NCBI GenBank assembly: GCA_013298245.1
Contig: JAAFHD010000020.1
Coordinates: forward strand, 1 to 12,658
Length of the DNA: 12,658 bases
From: Alphaproteobacteria bacterium
Lineage (GTDB): Bacteria; Pseudomonadota; Alphaproteobacteria; Acetobacterales; Acetobacteraceae
Direction of reading: 5' to 3'
Shown here: positions 1-7,426 of the stretch, piece by piece
Layout of the letters: every line of letters starts with the position of its first letter
Numbering within the stretch: the first letter of the stretch is position 1
Program-made: the position numbers and the translations under genes
Notes under the pieces: generated by a model
Database searches by the model: none
The model's input: only the letters and a program-made list of their open reading frames with translations
What the model was told of the DNA's origin: nothing

Positions 1-449
1 CTATTGCGTGTGGGCACGCCTGTCCAGCGGGCATAGGCGGCGAGCGCTTCGGCCGGCGTGCGGGCCAGCGGGGTGTTGGGGCCGTCGGTTCGCATGAAGG
101 GGTCGGGCTGGCCGTTCATCGCCAGGCGCAGGCGTTCCATCGGCTGGAAGGCCTCGATGGCGACAGATGCGGCATTCATCATCATGCCCGGCACGCCGCC
201 GAAAATGGCGCCGCCCAGCACGCGCATGGGGGCGGGAATCGTTTCACCGGTGGCGGCCCGGTAAATCGTGCCGACGATGGGAATATGGTGCAGCGGGTTC
301 AGGCCGCGCACGAATTCATCGAAGGTGATGTTGGCCATGATCGGCATGAAGGCATCGCCATCAAGCTGCGGGCCGCCATCGGGCATCGGCGTGTCGCGCC
401 ACACATGGGCGGGCGCGATGGACAGGCGATGCGGGTCGGTGATGATCAT
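1..449 (-). CDS. Conserved hypothetical protein downstream of mltA (3' end outside the window)
   Basis: An open frame of 149 codons runs off the left edge without a stop, so the C-terminus is missing. The ATG at 449-447 overlaps the mltA stop (TGA at 448-446) in an ATGA arrangement. With no Shine-Dalgarno sequence in front, this suggests translation coupled to mltA. The protein starts MIITDPHRLSIAP. A central segment around residues 35-75 reads FDEFVRGLNPLHHIPIVGTIY and continues into a Gly/Ala/Met-rich stretch (LGGAIFGGVPGMMMNAASVAI) that could be a weak membrane or amphipathic helix. A helical segment, TPAEALAAYARWTG, lies near the visible end. There is no signal peptide and no catalytic motif I can name. 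The NPL-HIP-V-T-YR motif resembles uncharacterised alphaproteobacterial proteins as I remember them, but I cannot assign a function. In related genomes an Smr-domain gene often follows mltA; this sequence does not look like Smr. The gene call is fairly secure; the role is unknown. Confidence 0.8.
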   Translation of the reverse strand, partial: MIITDPHRLSIAPAHVWRDTPMPDGGPQLDGDAFMPIMANITFDEFVRGLNPLHHIPIVGTIYRAATGETIPAPMRVLGGAIFGGVPGMMMNAASVAIEAFQPMERLRLAMNGQPDPFMRTDGPNTPLARTPAEALAAYARWTGVPTRN

Positions 450-1513
450 GGGCGGGGTGTTGCAACCGCCGTGCCAGGTCGTAGCACCCACATGCGGATG
501 GTTTCGTTCTGTGGCCCGGCGGCTTCGCCAGCGGCCGCGCCCCAGCCCCAGAAGGCATCGCCGCGTGCGCGGCCGCGAATGGCGCCGCCGGTGTCTTGTG
601 CGACCATCAGGCGGGGCAGGCCGGTGCCACCCATGACAAAAACCGGCGCGCCCAAAGGCACATGCGTGCGGTCGACCGCGATGGAATGGCGCGGTGTCAG
701 CGGCACGCCGAGTGTGCCGATCGGGCCTTGGTCCGGTGTCAGCGGCAAGTGGCGGAAGAAGATATAGGAGGGGTTGGCGCGCAGCAGGGCGCGCGCCTCG
801 CGGTCGGGCGCATTGGCCAGCCAGGCGCGGATGGCCTGCATGGACATGGCTTCGCGCGCGATGATGCCGCGGTCGATCAGGATGCGGCCGATGGGCACAT
901 AGGCGTGCGAATTGCGCCCGGCATAGCCCAGGCGCAGCACGCGGCCATCGGCCAGCACAATGCGGCCGCTGCCCTGGATGTGCAGGAAGAAGGCGTCGAC
1001 GCGATCCACGAAGACCATTTCCAGGCCGCGATTGGCGAGTGCGCCGTCTTCGATTTGCGCGCGGGAGGCGGTGACGGGTTCGGGAGGCAGGGCGTGAAGT
1101 GCTGTGGGGAAGGCCCGGGTGGCGCGCGGTGCGCCGCGAAGTTCCGGCTCGAAGTATCCGGTCAGGCGGCCTTCGCCGTGGTCTTCGACCACCAGGTGGC
1201 GTTCGATGGCGGTGCGGGCCGGGCCGGTCGCCAAGGCCGCGCAGAAGGCGGCCCATTGCCCAGCGGCGGACCCACCGCCCAGCGGTGCTTCCGGCGGTAG
1301 TGCAGCGATGGCGATGCAGCTTTGCAGCAGGGCAGGCCGCGCCGCTTCATGCGGTTCCGCGGCCCAATCCGGCAGGCTGGCGGGCGATTGCGCCGCCGCC
1401 GTGCCGGCGAAGAGCAGGCTACAGGCTGCGCGTCGCCACCAGCTTCCAGGCCGGGTCTTGCTGGCCCAGGTCGCGCTGGAAGGTCCACAGGTCGGTGAGT
1501 TCGGTGATGGCAT
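446..1513 (-). CDS. mltA: Membrane-bound lytic murein transglycosylase A (MltA family)
   Basis: MltA enzymes cleave the MurNAc-GlcNAc bond of peptidoglycan, forming 1,6-anhydro ends, and act in the periplasm at the outer membrane. The 355-residue product has the MltA domain (LTGYFEPELRG, FFLHIQGSGRI, RLGYAGRNSHAYVPIG, ANPSYIFFR) followed by a C-terminal 3D domain. The motifs AQDTGGAIRG (Asp about 307) and RGDAFWGWG (Asp about 319) carry the conserved acidic residues expected of the active site. The only ATG, GTG or TTG I find in frame before the mature domain is the ATG at 1513, so the gene overlaps the upstream Tim44 gene by 95 bases. That start gives a 29-residue N-terminal extension before a short signal-like stretch (WRRAACSLLFAGTAAAQ). 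A cysteine is present, but not in a normal lipobox. The true start could therefore be non-canonical, or the N-terminus could contain an error. It is the second gene of the Tim44-mltA operon and is coupled to the next gene by ATGA. Confidence 0.93.
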   Translation of the reverse strand: MPSPNSPTCGPSSATWASKTRPGSWWRRAACSLLFAGTAAAQSPASLPDWAAEPHEAARPALLQSCIAIAALPPEAPLGGGSAAGQWAAFCAALATGPARTAIERHLVVEDHGEGRLTGYFEPELRGAPRATRAFPTALHALPPEPVTASRAQIEDGALANRGLEMVFVDRVDAFFLHIQGSGRIVLADGRVLRLGYAGRNSHAYVPIGRILIDRGIIAREAMSMQAIRAWLANAPDREARALLRANPSYIFFRHLPLTPDQGPIGTLGVPLTPRHSIAVDRTHVPLGAPVFVMGGTGLPRLMVAQDTGGAIRGRARGDAFWGWGAAAGEAAGPQNETIRMWVLRPGTAVATPRP

Positions 1514-2057
1514 CGGACCCCGTCACGACCTCCCCCTTGCTGCCGGTGGTGATGTTCACCTGGTCGGACACGAAGCGCACCGTCACATCCGCGACCGTGC
1601 CGCGCAATTCGGCGGAATCAATGGCGACATCGTTCATCGCGCGGATTTCGCTGCGCTGGCTTTCGCCGGCGTTTTCGCGCTGCGTGATGGCGCCGTCGAA
1701 GCCGCCATAGACATCATCGGCCAGCAGCATGCGCAGTGTGCCGCGATCGCCGGCGGCGAAGGCCTGCACGATCATGCGGAAGGCGCCCTCGGCGCCGTTC
1801 AGGAATTGGCCGGCGTCGAAGCTGGGGTCCACGCCGCGCATGCGGCTCACGGTCTGCGCGACGGCAGCCGGCAGTTGCGACGACACAGGCGTGGGGCGCG
1901 CGGCGGGCTGCGCGGTGGCGGCGGGCACCGGGCGGGGTGCGGCTTCCGGCGGGCGTTCATAGCCCTGGCGCTTGCCCAGCACGCTGCGCAGGCGCAGCAC
2001 CAGGAAGGCGGCGACCATGCCGAATAAAATCAGATCAATCGGGAAACTGCCTTGCAT
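1419..2057 (-). CDS. Tim44-domain protein, membrane-anchored (TimA-like)
   Basis: The 212-residue protein has an N-terminal transmembrane segment (FPIDLILFGMVAAFLVL, residues 5-21) followed by basic residues. A Pro/Ala/Gln-rich linker spans about residues 36-62. The C-terminal Tim44-like domain covers about residues 75-212, with FDAGQFLNGAEGAFRMIVQAF, repeated acidic turns, VTVRFVSDQVN and the terminal LWTFQRDLGQQDPAWKLVAT motif. This matches bacterial Tim44 homologues, which resemble the C-terminal domain of the mitochondrial import-motor subunit. In alphaproteobacteria they sit on the inner membrane and are thought to serve envelope biogenesis; the exact function is not settled. The ATG at 2057 has AGGAGA at 2072-2067, nine bases upstream. 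It is the first gene of the operon, behind the candidate promoter at 2082-2110, and its last 95 bases overlap mltA in another frame. Confidence 0.92.
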   Translation of the reverse strand: MQGSFPIDLILFGMVAAFLVLRLRSVLGKRQGYERPPEAAPRPVPAATAQPAARPTPVSSQLPAAVAQTVSRMRGVDPSFDAGQFLNGAEGAFRMIVQAFAAGDRGTLRMLLADDVYGGFDGAITQRENAGESQRSEIRAMNDVAIDSAELRGTVADVTVRFVSDQVNITTGSKGEVVTGSDAITELTDLWTFQRDLGQQDPAWKLVATRSL

Positions 2058-2066
2058 GGCGATGGT

Positions 2067-2072
2067 TCTCCT
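2067..2072 (-). promoter_or_regulatory. Ribosome binding site of the Tim44 gene
   Basis: On the minus strand the sequence is AGGAGA, nine bases before the ATG at 2057. It is one of the best Shine-Dalgarno matches in the window and supports that start. Confidence 0.7.
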
Positions 2073-2081
2073 GGCCCGTGC

Positions 2082-2110
2082 AAAATAGGAACTCCGGCAC
2101 GAAACCGCAA
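2082..2110 (-). promoter_or_regulatory. Candidate sigma70-type promoter of the Tim44-mltA operon
   Basis: Read on the minus strand, a -35-like TTGCGG (2110-2105) is separated by exactly 17 bases from a -10-like TATTTT (2087-2082). Transcription would start near 2075, giving a leader of about 18 bases that holds the AGGAGA ribosome binding site. The match is by eye; spacing and position are good for a housekeeping promoter. The 112-base intergenic region must also hold the promoter of the divergent phosphatase, for which I see no convincing pair of hexamers. Confidence 0.45.
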
Positions 2111-2155
2111 TGTCTGGACGGGGCGTAATGTGATGGGTAAGCCAGAATCATGGCC

Positions 2156-2160
2156 AAAGG
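2156..2160 (+). promoter_or_regulatory. Ribosome binding site deciding the phosphatase start
   Basis: AAAGG lies nine bases before the ATG at 2170 but directly abuts the in-frame GTG at 2161, which is too close to use. The ATG at 2170 is therefore preferred, and it places the catalytic RHG motif at residues 5-7, as usual in this family. Confidence 0.5.
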
Positions 2161-2169
2161 GTGTACGAC

Positions 2170-2727
2170 ATGATCCTGCTGCGACATGGGCAGAGCGAAT
2201 TCAACCTGCATTTCACGCGCACGCGGGTGGACCCAGGCATCATTGACCCGCGCCTGACGGAACTAGGCCATGAACAGGCGGCGCGTGCGGCCGAGGCGCT
2301 GGGCGCGCGCCAGGTGCGGCGCGTGGTGGCCAGCCCCTATACGCGCGCGTTGCAGACCGCGTTGCCGCTGGCGCGCGCGCTGGGGCTGCCCGTGCATGTC
2401 ACGCCAATGGTGCGCGAACGCTATGCCTTCACCTGCGATGTCGGTCGGCCGGCGCGTGTGGTGGCGCGCGAGTTTCCTGACGTTGCGCTGGACCATATCG
2501 ACGATGTCTGGTGGCCCAGCACGGACGAACCCGAACACAGCGTGCTGCACCGCGCCGCCACCTTCCGCGCCGAGATCGCCACGCGCGATGACTGGGCGGA
2601 GACGGTGGTGGTGTCCCACTGGGGCTTCATTCTGGCTTGCACGGGGCGGTCGCTGGGCAATGGCGAATGGATCGAAACCGACCCGCGCGAGCCACCCTTG
2701 GAAGAGGTGATCTGGCGCCACCATTAG
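2170..2727 (+). CDS. Histidine phosphatase family protein (phosphoglycerate mutase-like)
   Basis: This 185-residue cytosolic protein belongs to the histidine phosphatase superfamily, whose members form a phosphohistidine during catalysis. It opens with ILLRHGQSEFN, giving the nucleophile His6 in the RHG motif with Arg5. SPYTRALQTA supplies Arg59, RERYAF supplies Glu83 as likely proton donor, and VVVSHWGF supplies the second catalytic His150. All core residues are therefore present. The length and single domain fit small phosphatases rather than true cofactor-dependent phosphoglycerate mutase (about 250 residues); the substrate cannot be read from sequence. An in-frame GTG at 2161 would add three residues but touches the ribosome binding site, so I chose 2170. 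The gene stands alone, divergent from the Tim44 operon. Its TAG stop (2725-2727) overlaps the stop of the convergent guaD gene, so there is no room for a terminator between them. Confidence 0.93.
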   Translation: MILLRHGQSEFNLHFTRTRVDPGIIDPRLTELGHEQAARAAEALGARQVRRVVASPYTRALQTALPLARALGLPVHVTPMVRERYAFTCDVGRPARVVAREFPDVALDHIDDVWWPSTDEPEHSVLHRAATFRAEIATRDDWAETVVVSHWGFILACTGRSLGNGEWIETDPREPPLEEVIWRHH

Positions 2728-3191
2728 TAAGGCGTTTTATCGGCCTTCGCGGTCCAGGCCTGGAAGGCGGTCAGCGCTTCCGCTGCCATCAACCGCCGGA
2801 TCGGCAGCGCTCGCTGGTCCAACGGCCGCGCAACTTCATCGTAGATCGCGGCATCATCGAAGCCGATTGCCGCCGCATCCACCCGGTCATTCGCATAAAC
2901 CACTTCCGCGCAGCGCGCCCACCAGATGGCGGCCAGGCACATCGGGCAAGGCTCGCAACTGGTGTAGATGGTCGCACCGGAAAGGTCGTGCGTGGAAAGC
3001 TGCGCGCAGGCATCGCGGATCGCGACGATTTCGGCGTGCTGCGTCGGGTCGCGGCCAGGCACGACGTTGTTGCGGCCCTCACCGATGATGGCGCCGTCCT
3101 TCACCACCACCGCGCCGAATGGCCCGCCGCCGGCGGCCACACCGGCATGGGAAAGGACGATGGCGCGGGCCATGAAGTCCTGTTCGTTCAC
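2724..3191 (-). CDS. guaD: Guanine deaminase (cytidine deaminase-like fold)
   Basis: GuaD hydrolyses guanine to xanthine and ammonia in the cytosol. The 155-residue product has the zinc site of this fold: HAE (His52, catalytic Glu54) and EPCPMC (Cys82, Cys85). It resembles the Bacillus subtilis guanine deaminase, as I recall that sequence, along its whole length: the MN-x(3)-F start, GGPFGAVVVKDGAII, AAIGFDDAAIYDE, and the FQAW...Y C-terminal tail typical of that domain-swapped enzyme. This favours guanine deaminase over the tRNA adenosine deaminase TadA. The GTG start at 3191 overlaps the TGA of the RND gene (GTGA), indicating translational coupling. An in-frame ATG at 3173, with an AGGA just upstream, is an alternative, but the homologue's N-terminus matches the longer form. 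It is the third gene of the efflux operon. Another purine or pterin substrate remains possible. Confidence 0.88.
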   Translation of the reverse strand: MNEQDFMARAIVLSHAGVAAGGGPFGAVVVKDGAIIGEGRNNVVPGRDPTQHAEIVAIRDACAQLSTHDLSGATIYTSCEPCPMCLAAIWWARCAEVVYANDRVDAAAIGFDDAAIYDEVARPLDQRALPIRRLMAAEALTAFQAWTAKADKTPY

Positions 3192-6100
3192 TCAGCCGGC
3201 GCCACGTGCACCGCCCCACGCCCACGGCTGAACCGCCGCGCGAGGCTGTCGAAACCCAGATACAGCACGGGTGTGACGAACAGCGTCAAAGCCTGCGACA
3301 CCATAAGCCCGCCGACCACAGCAAGCCCCAGCGGCTGGCGCAATTCCGCCGCCGCCCCCCAGCCCGCCGCGATGGGCACAGCGCCCGCGGCGGCCGCAAG
3401 TGTCGTCATCAAGATTGGCCGGAAGCGCAGGATGCAGGCGTGGCGCACGGCACTGACCGGATCCTCGCCCGCGCGTTGTCGGTGCAGCGCGACATCCACC
3501 ACCATGATCGCGTTTTTCTTCACCAACCCGATCAACAGCAGCACACCGATCACCGCGATGACCGACAGGTCCAGCCCGAACAGCCACAGCGTCGCGAATG
3601 CACCCAACGCCGCCGCCGGCAGCCCCGACAAAATCGTCAGTGGATGCACCAGCGATTCATACAGCACGCCCAGCACCACATACATGATCAGCACGGCGGC
3701 CAGCACCAGCCAGCCCTGGCCTCTCAGCGCTTGCTGGAACACCTGCGCGGAGCCGGTGAAACCGGTCACGATGGTGGGCGGCACCCCCAATTCGCGCTCC
3801 AGCGCCTGGATGGCGCGCGTGGCATCGCCCAGCGCCACGCCGGGTGCGGTGTTGAAGCCCACCGTCACCGCCGGCAACTGCCCCTGGTGCGCTACCGTCA
3901 ACGGCCCGACACGCCGTTCGATGGTCGCGAGCGCAGACAGCGGCACCAGCCGCCCGGTGTTGGACCGCAGATACAGTTTGGCCAGCCCGCTTTCGTCGCG
4001 CTGGTCTTCCGGCAGTGTTTCCAAGATGACCGGATAGGCATTCGCCTGGCCGTAGATCGTGCTGATCTGCCGCGCCCCAAACGCCGAATACAGCGCCTGC
4101 CGCACCTGGTCGATCGACACGCCCGCGGCCGTTGCGCGGTCGCGGTCCACATTCACCACCACCACCGGCGCATCCGGTTGCAAATCGGTGTTCACATCCT
4201 GCAATTCCGGCAAGCGCGACAGTGCCGCTTCCAGGCGCGGCGCCCAGTCATACAGCTCATCCAGCCGCAGCCCCTGCACGGTGTAGATGTATTGCGTGCG
4301 TGACTGCCGCCCGGAGAGATTGATGTTCTGGATCGGCTGGATGAAGGCGCGCATGCCCGGCACCGCATTCGTCTGGCGGCGCAATTCCTGCACGACGGTC
4401 TGGATGTCCGGCCGCTGCCCGCGCGGCTTCAATTCCACGAACATGCGCCCCTGGTTGATCGATGACGCACCACCACCCGCGCCCAGCGAAGACACCACCG
4501 TCTGCACATGCGGGGAACGTTGCAGCGTCTCTGCGATACGGTTCTGCATCTCCGACATGGCGGTGATGGAAGCGCCGCGCGGACCTTCAGTGCTGATGGT
4601 CAGCAGGCCAGTGTCTTCGATGGGGAAGAAGCCCTTGGGAATGGTCACCGCGAACCAGCCGGCCGCGCCCAACGAGGCAAAAAACACCAGCCACACGATG
4701 GAACGCCAGCGCAGCGCGATATCCAGCATCCAGCCATAGGCGCGCTCCACCGCGACGAAACCGCGTTCCAGCGTGCGGTCCACCAGGCCCGGCTTGTTGT
4801 GCGCCTTGATGCGGCTGGCCATCAGCGGCGTCAGCGTCAACGACACGACGCAGGATGCGATGACGGCCAGCGACACGGTGGCCGCGAAGGCGTTGAACAC
4901 GCGCCCCACCACGCCGCCCATCAGCAGAATCGGCAGGAACACCGCGATCAGTGACAGCGTGATCGACAGCACCGTGAAGCCCACTTCGCGCGCGCCGCGA
5001 ATGGCCGCTGCCATTGGCGCCATGCCTTCCTCGATATGGCGCATGATCGCTTCCAGCACGACGATCGCGTCATCCACCACCAGGCCGACAGCGATGGTCA
5101 GCCCCAGCAGCGTCACGTTGTCGATGCCATAGCCCAGCACATACATCAGCCCGAAGGTGATGCAGAGGCTGATCGGCACCGCGATGGAGGGGATGATCGT
5201 CGCCGACACGCGCCGCAGAAACACGAAGCAAACCAGGATCACGAGCCCGATCGCGATCAACAGCGATTCCTGCACGTCATGCACGGCGTCGCGGATTGAC
5301 CGGCTGCGGTCCAGCATCACGCCGATCGACGCACCCGGCGGCAGCGCAGCCTGCAAGGCCGGCAAATTGGCGCGCACGCCATCAACCACATCCACCGTAT
5401 TCGCATCCGGCTGGCGATAGACCGCCAGCACCAACGCGCGCTGCCCGTCGCGCCAGGAGGCGACGCGTTCATTCGCCACGCCATCATCCACGCGCGCGAT
5501 ATCAGACAGCCGCACCGGCGCATTCGCACGGCCCGCGACGATCACGCTGCCGAACTCAGCCGCGTTCTGCGGTTGGTCATTGGCGCGCAGTGTCAGCTGC
5601 TGCCGCTGCCCTGAGAGCAGCCCGACAGGCGCGTTGGAATTGGCCTGCTGGATCGCCTGGCCCACCGTGTCGAAGGCCAGGCCCATGGCGGCGATGCGGT
5701 CCGGGTCCAGGCGCACGCGCACGGAATAAAGCTGCTCGCCGAAGGTCTGCACCTGCGCGACACCCAGCACGCGCGACAGCGCCGGCGCGATGATGGTGCT
5801 GGCCACATCCTGCAGGCGATACAGTGGCACATCGCCACCCGACAAAGTCAGGATCAGCACCGGCGCATCGGCCGGGTTCTGCTTGCGATAGCTGGGCGGG
5901 ATGGTCATCTCGATCGGCAGGCGGCGCTGCGCGCGCGTGAGTGCGGCCTGCACATCCTGCGCCGCGCTGTCGATGTTGCGGCCCAGCGCGAATTGCAGCG
6001 TCAGGCTCATGGTGTCCTGGCTGGACACGCTGTTCATGCTCTCAAGCCCGGCGATGGTGCTGAACTCGCGCTCCAGCGGGAGTGCCACCGATGTCGCCAT

Positions 6101-6274
6101 GGTTTCGGGGCTCGCACCGGGGAAGGTGGCAAACACCGAAATCACCGGGAAATCCACCCGTGGCACGGCCGCCACCGGCAGGCGGAAATACGCCACACTG
6201 CCCGCAACCACGCACGCAATCGCCAGCAGCCAGGTCATCACGGGGCGGCGGATGCACAGCTCGGAGATGTTCAT
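3188..6274 (-). CDS. RND efflux transporter permease, MdtB/MdtC-like (HAE1 family)
   Basis: This inner-membrane proton antiporter would export drugs or metabolites through a tripartite complex. It has 1028 residues, almost the length of E. coli MdtC. The N-terminus (MNISELCIRRPVMTWLLAI) holds TM1, and DFPVISVFATFPGASPETM follows in the first periplasmic part. Proton-relay residues are present: Asp401-Asp402 in TM4 (VGLVVDDAIVVLE) and Lys920 in TM10 (LLIGLVKKNAIMVVD). The duplicated layout of 12 helices with two large periplasmic loops is intact, including GFFPIEDTG near residue 550. MdtB/MdtC resemblance shows in YRKQNPADAPVLILTL and REVGFTVLSITLSLIAVFLP. An upstream in-frame ATG at 6364 would reach into the adaptor gene; the ATG at 6274 is preferred because GGAGAA (6288-6283) lies eight bases before it and it gives the normal N-terminus. 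It starts one base after the adaptor stop. The substrate is unknown, and only one permease is encoded here, so a homotrimer is likely. Confidence 0.95.
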   Translation of the reverse strand: MNISELCIRRPVMTWLLAIACVVAGSVAYFRLPVAAVPRVDFPVISVFATFPGASPETMATSVALPLEREFSTIAGLESMNSVSSQDTMSLTLQFALGRNIDSAAQDVQAALTRAQRRLPIEMTIPPSYRKQNPADAPVLILTLSGGDVPLYRLQDVASTIIAPALSRVLGVAQVQTFGEQLYSVRVRLDPDRIAAMGLAFDTVGQAIQQANSNAPVGLLSGQRQQLTLRANDQPQNAAEFGSVIVAGRANAPVRLSDIARVDDGVANERVASWRDGQRALVLAVYRQPDANTVDVVDGVRANLPALQAALPPGASIGVMLDRSRSIRDAVHDVQESLLIAIGLVILVCFVFLRRVSATIIPSIAVPISLCITFGLMYVLGYGIDNVTLLGLTIAVGLVVDDAIVVLEAIMRHIEEGMAPMAAAIRGAREVGFTVLSITLSLIAVFLPILLMGGVVGRVFNAFAATVSLAVIASCVVSLTLTPLMASRIKAHNKPGLVDRTLERGFVAVERAYGWMLDIALRWRSIVWLVFFASLGAAGWFAVTIPKGFFPIEDTGLLTISTEGPRGASITAMSEMQNRIAETLQRSPHVQTVVSSLGAGGGASSINQGRMFVELKPRGQRPDIQTVVQELRRQTNAVPGMRAFIQPIQNINLSGRQSRTQYIYTVQGLRLDELYDWAPRLEAALSRLPELQDVNTDLQPDAPVVVVNVDRDRATAAGVSIDQVRQALYSAFGARQISTIYGQANAYPVILETLPEDQRDESGLAKLYLRSNTGRLVPLSALATIERRVGPLTVAHQGQLPAVTVGFNTAPGVALGDATRAIQALERELGVPPTIVTGFTGSAQVFQQALRGQGWLVLAAVLIMYVVLGVLYESLVHPLTILSGLPAAALGAFATLWLFGLDLSVIAVIGVLLLIGLVKKNAIMVVDVALHRQRAGEDPVSAVRHACILRFRPILMTTLAAAAGAVPIAAGWGAAAELRQPLGLAVVGGLMVSQALTLFVTPVLYLGFDSLARRFSRGRGAVHVAPAE

Positions 6275-6275
6275 C

Positions 6276-7382
6276 TCAGCGGTTCTCCAGCGCCGAAACC
6301 CGCGGCGCGGGTGCGGCGCTGCGATCCATGATGCGCGCGCCGTCGCTGACACGTTGCGCGCCATCGACGATCACGCGTTCGCCATCACGCAACTGCCCGC
6401 GCACCACGGCGCGATCACCGGAAACACGCACCAGTTCCACCGCGCGCCGCCGCGCCACACCCTGCTCGGCCACATAGATGTAGCGGCCCTGCTGCCCGGT
6501 CTGCACGGCAGGTGCGGCCACCGTCATCACGTCCTGGTCAGCACCCGCCACCAGCGACACGCGCACATAGGCACCTGGCCAAAGCCGCTGCCCTGCATTG
6601 GTGAATCGTGCCTTCAGGCCGATGGTGCCGGTCGCGGTATCCACCTGGCTGTCGACGAAGACGAGTTCACCGCGCACCGCACCTTCGACGTCGCCATCCG
6701 CGCGCACCGTCACGGGCAGCGTGGCCGCCTGCATGTTCGCGCGGATCGTGGGCAGCCAGCGTTCCGGCACGCTGAACTGCACCAGCACGGGGTCGGTCTG
6801 GGTGATGGTGCCAAGCGGCGTGTTTTCCGCCAGGCGCAGCACATTGCCCGCGCGCAGCGGCAGTGCGCCCAGACGGCCATCGGCCTCCGCGGTGATGCGC
6901 GCGAATTCCAGGTTGAGGCGCGTCTGTGTGATTTGCGCTTCGGTTGCGCGCACGGTGGCGGCGGATGCAGCGGCATCCGCGACCGCTTGTTCGAAGCGCT
7001 GCTGGCTGGCGAAGCTTTCGCCGCGCAGGCTGCGATAGCGGTCAGCGTCCAGCTGCGTGCGCGTGGCCTGCGCGCGGTCACGCGCCAGCTGCGCTTCCTG
7101 TTGTGCCAGGATCGCCTGGTTCAGGCGCGCATCCAGCGTGAAAAGCACCTGGCCGCGCTGCACCACATCGCCTTCCCGCACGTGCACTTCGGTGATTGCG
7201 CCATCGACGCGCGTGCGGATGGTGACCACGCTTTCGCTCTGCACCACGCCATTGGCCAGCACCTCGATCGGCACATTGCCGCTGCGCGCTGCATCGGTGG
7301 TGACCGGCACGCCGGGTGGCCCGCCTTGGGCCAGCGCCAGCATGGGCGTCAAGAACGCGGCAAGCGTGAACCTGCGGATCAT
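6276..7382 (-). CDS. RND efflux periplasmic adaptor (membrane fusion protein), MdtA-like
   Basis: The adaptor links the RND permease to an outer-membrane channel. With the start at 7382 it has 368 residues: a signal peptide (MIRRFTLAAFLTPMLALAQ), then a lipoyl-like half (TIRTRVDGAITEVHVREGDV). An Ala/Gln/Arg-rich coiled-coil hairpin covers about residues 80-165 and is followed by the second lipoyl half. The beta-barrel contains VDSQVDTATGTIGLKARFTN and WPGAYVRVSL, and a membrane-proximal domain ends the protein. VDSQVDTATGTIGLKARF is close to E. coli MdtA. No cysteine follows the signal peptide, so it is probably not a lipoprotein. In-frame ATGs also occur at 7391 and 7421; 7382 is favoured by a GGGA eight bases before it and by a normal signal peptide, but this is uncertain by a few codons. 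It is first in the operon. No outer-membrane factor gene is present, so a TolC-like protein encoded elsewhere is expected. Confidence 0.93.
   Translation of the reverse strand: MIRRFTLAAFLTPMLALAQGGPPGVPVTTDAARSGNVPIEVLANGVVQSESVVTIRTRVDGAITEVHVREGDVVQRGQVLFTLDARLNQAILAQQEAQLARDRAQATRTQLDADRYRSLRGESFASQQRFEQAVADAAASAATVRATEAQITQTRLNLEFARITAEADGRLGALPLRAGNVLRLAENTPLGTITQTDPVLVQFSVPERWLPTIRANMQAATLPVTVRADGDVEGAVRGELVFVDSQVDTATGTIGLKARFTNAGQRLWPGAYVRVSLVAGADQDVMTVAAPAVQTGQQGRYIYVAEQGVARRRAVELVRVSGDRAVVRGQLRDGERVIVDGAQRVSDGARIMDRSAAPAPRVSALENR
6283..6288 (-). promoter_or_regulatory. Ribosome binding site of the RND permease gene
   Basis: GGAGAA on the minus strand lies inside the 3' end of the adaptor gene, eight bases before the ATG at 6274. 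It selects this start over the upstream in-frame ATG at 6364. Confidence 0.6.
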
Positions 7383-7426
7383 CTTTTGCATCCCGACATC
7401 AAAGGCGCGCACGGGCGCCATGGCCA

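Noticed and set aside
596..2027. Plus-strand open frames of 203 to 307 codons opposite mltA and the Tim44 gene
   Set aside because: They lack ribosome binding sites and domains and mirror the codon bias of the minus-strand genes.
2058..2169. Riboswitch or small RNA in the Tim44-phosphatase intergenic region
   Set aside because: The region is only 112 bases and is largely accounted for by a promoter and ribosome binding sites; I see no conserved aptamer elements or strong hairpin.
2637..4037. A 466-codon open frame on the plus strand running from the phosphatase end through guaD into the RND gene
   Set aside because: It crosses gene boundaries, overlaps three genes with strong family evidence and shows no motif of its own.
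3188..6364. Longer RND start at 6364
   Set aside because: It adds 30 residues of Arg/Ala-rich sequence overlapping the adaptor gene, while the start at 6274 has a ribosome binding site and a family-typical N-terminus.
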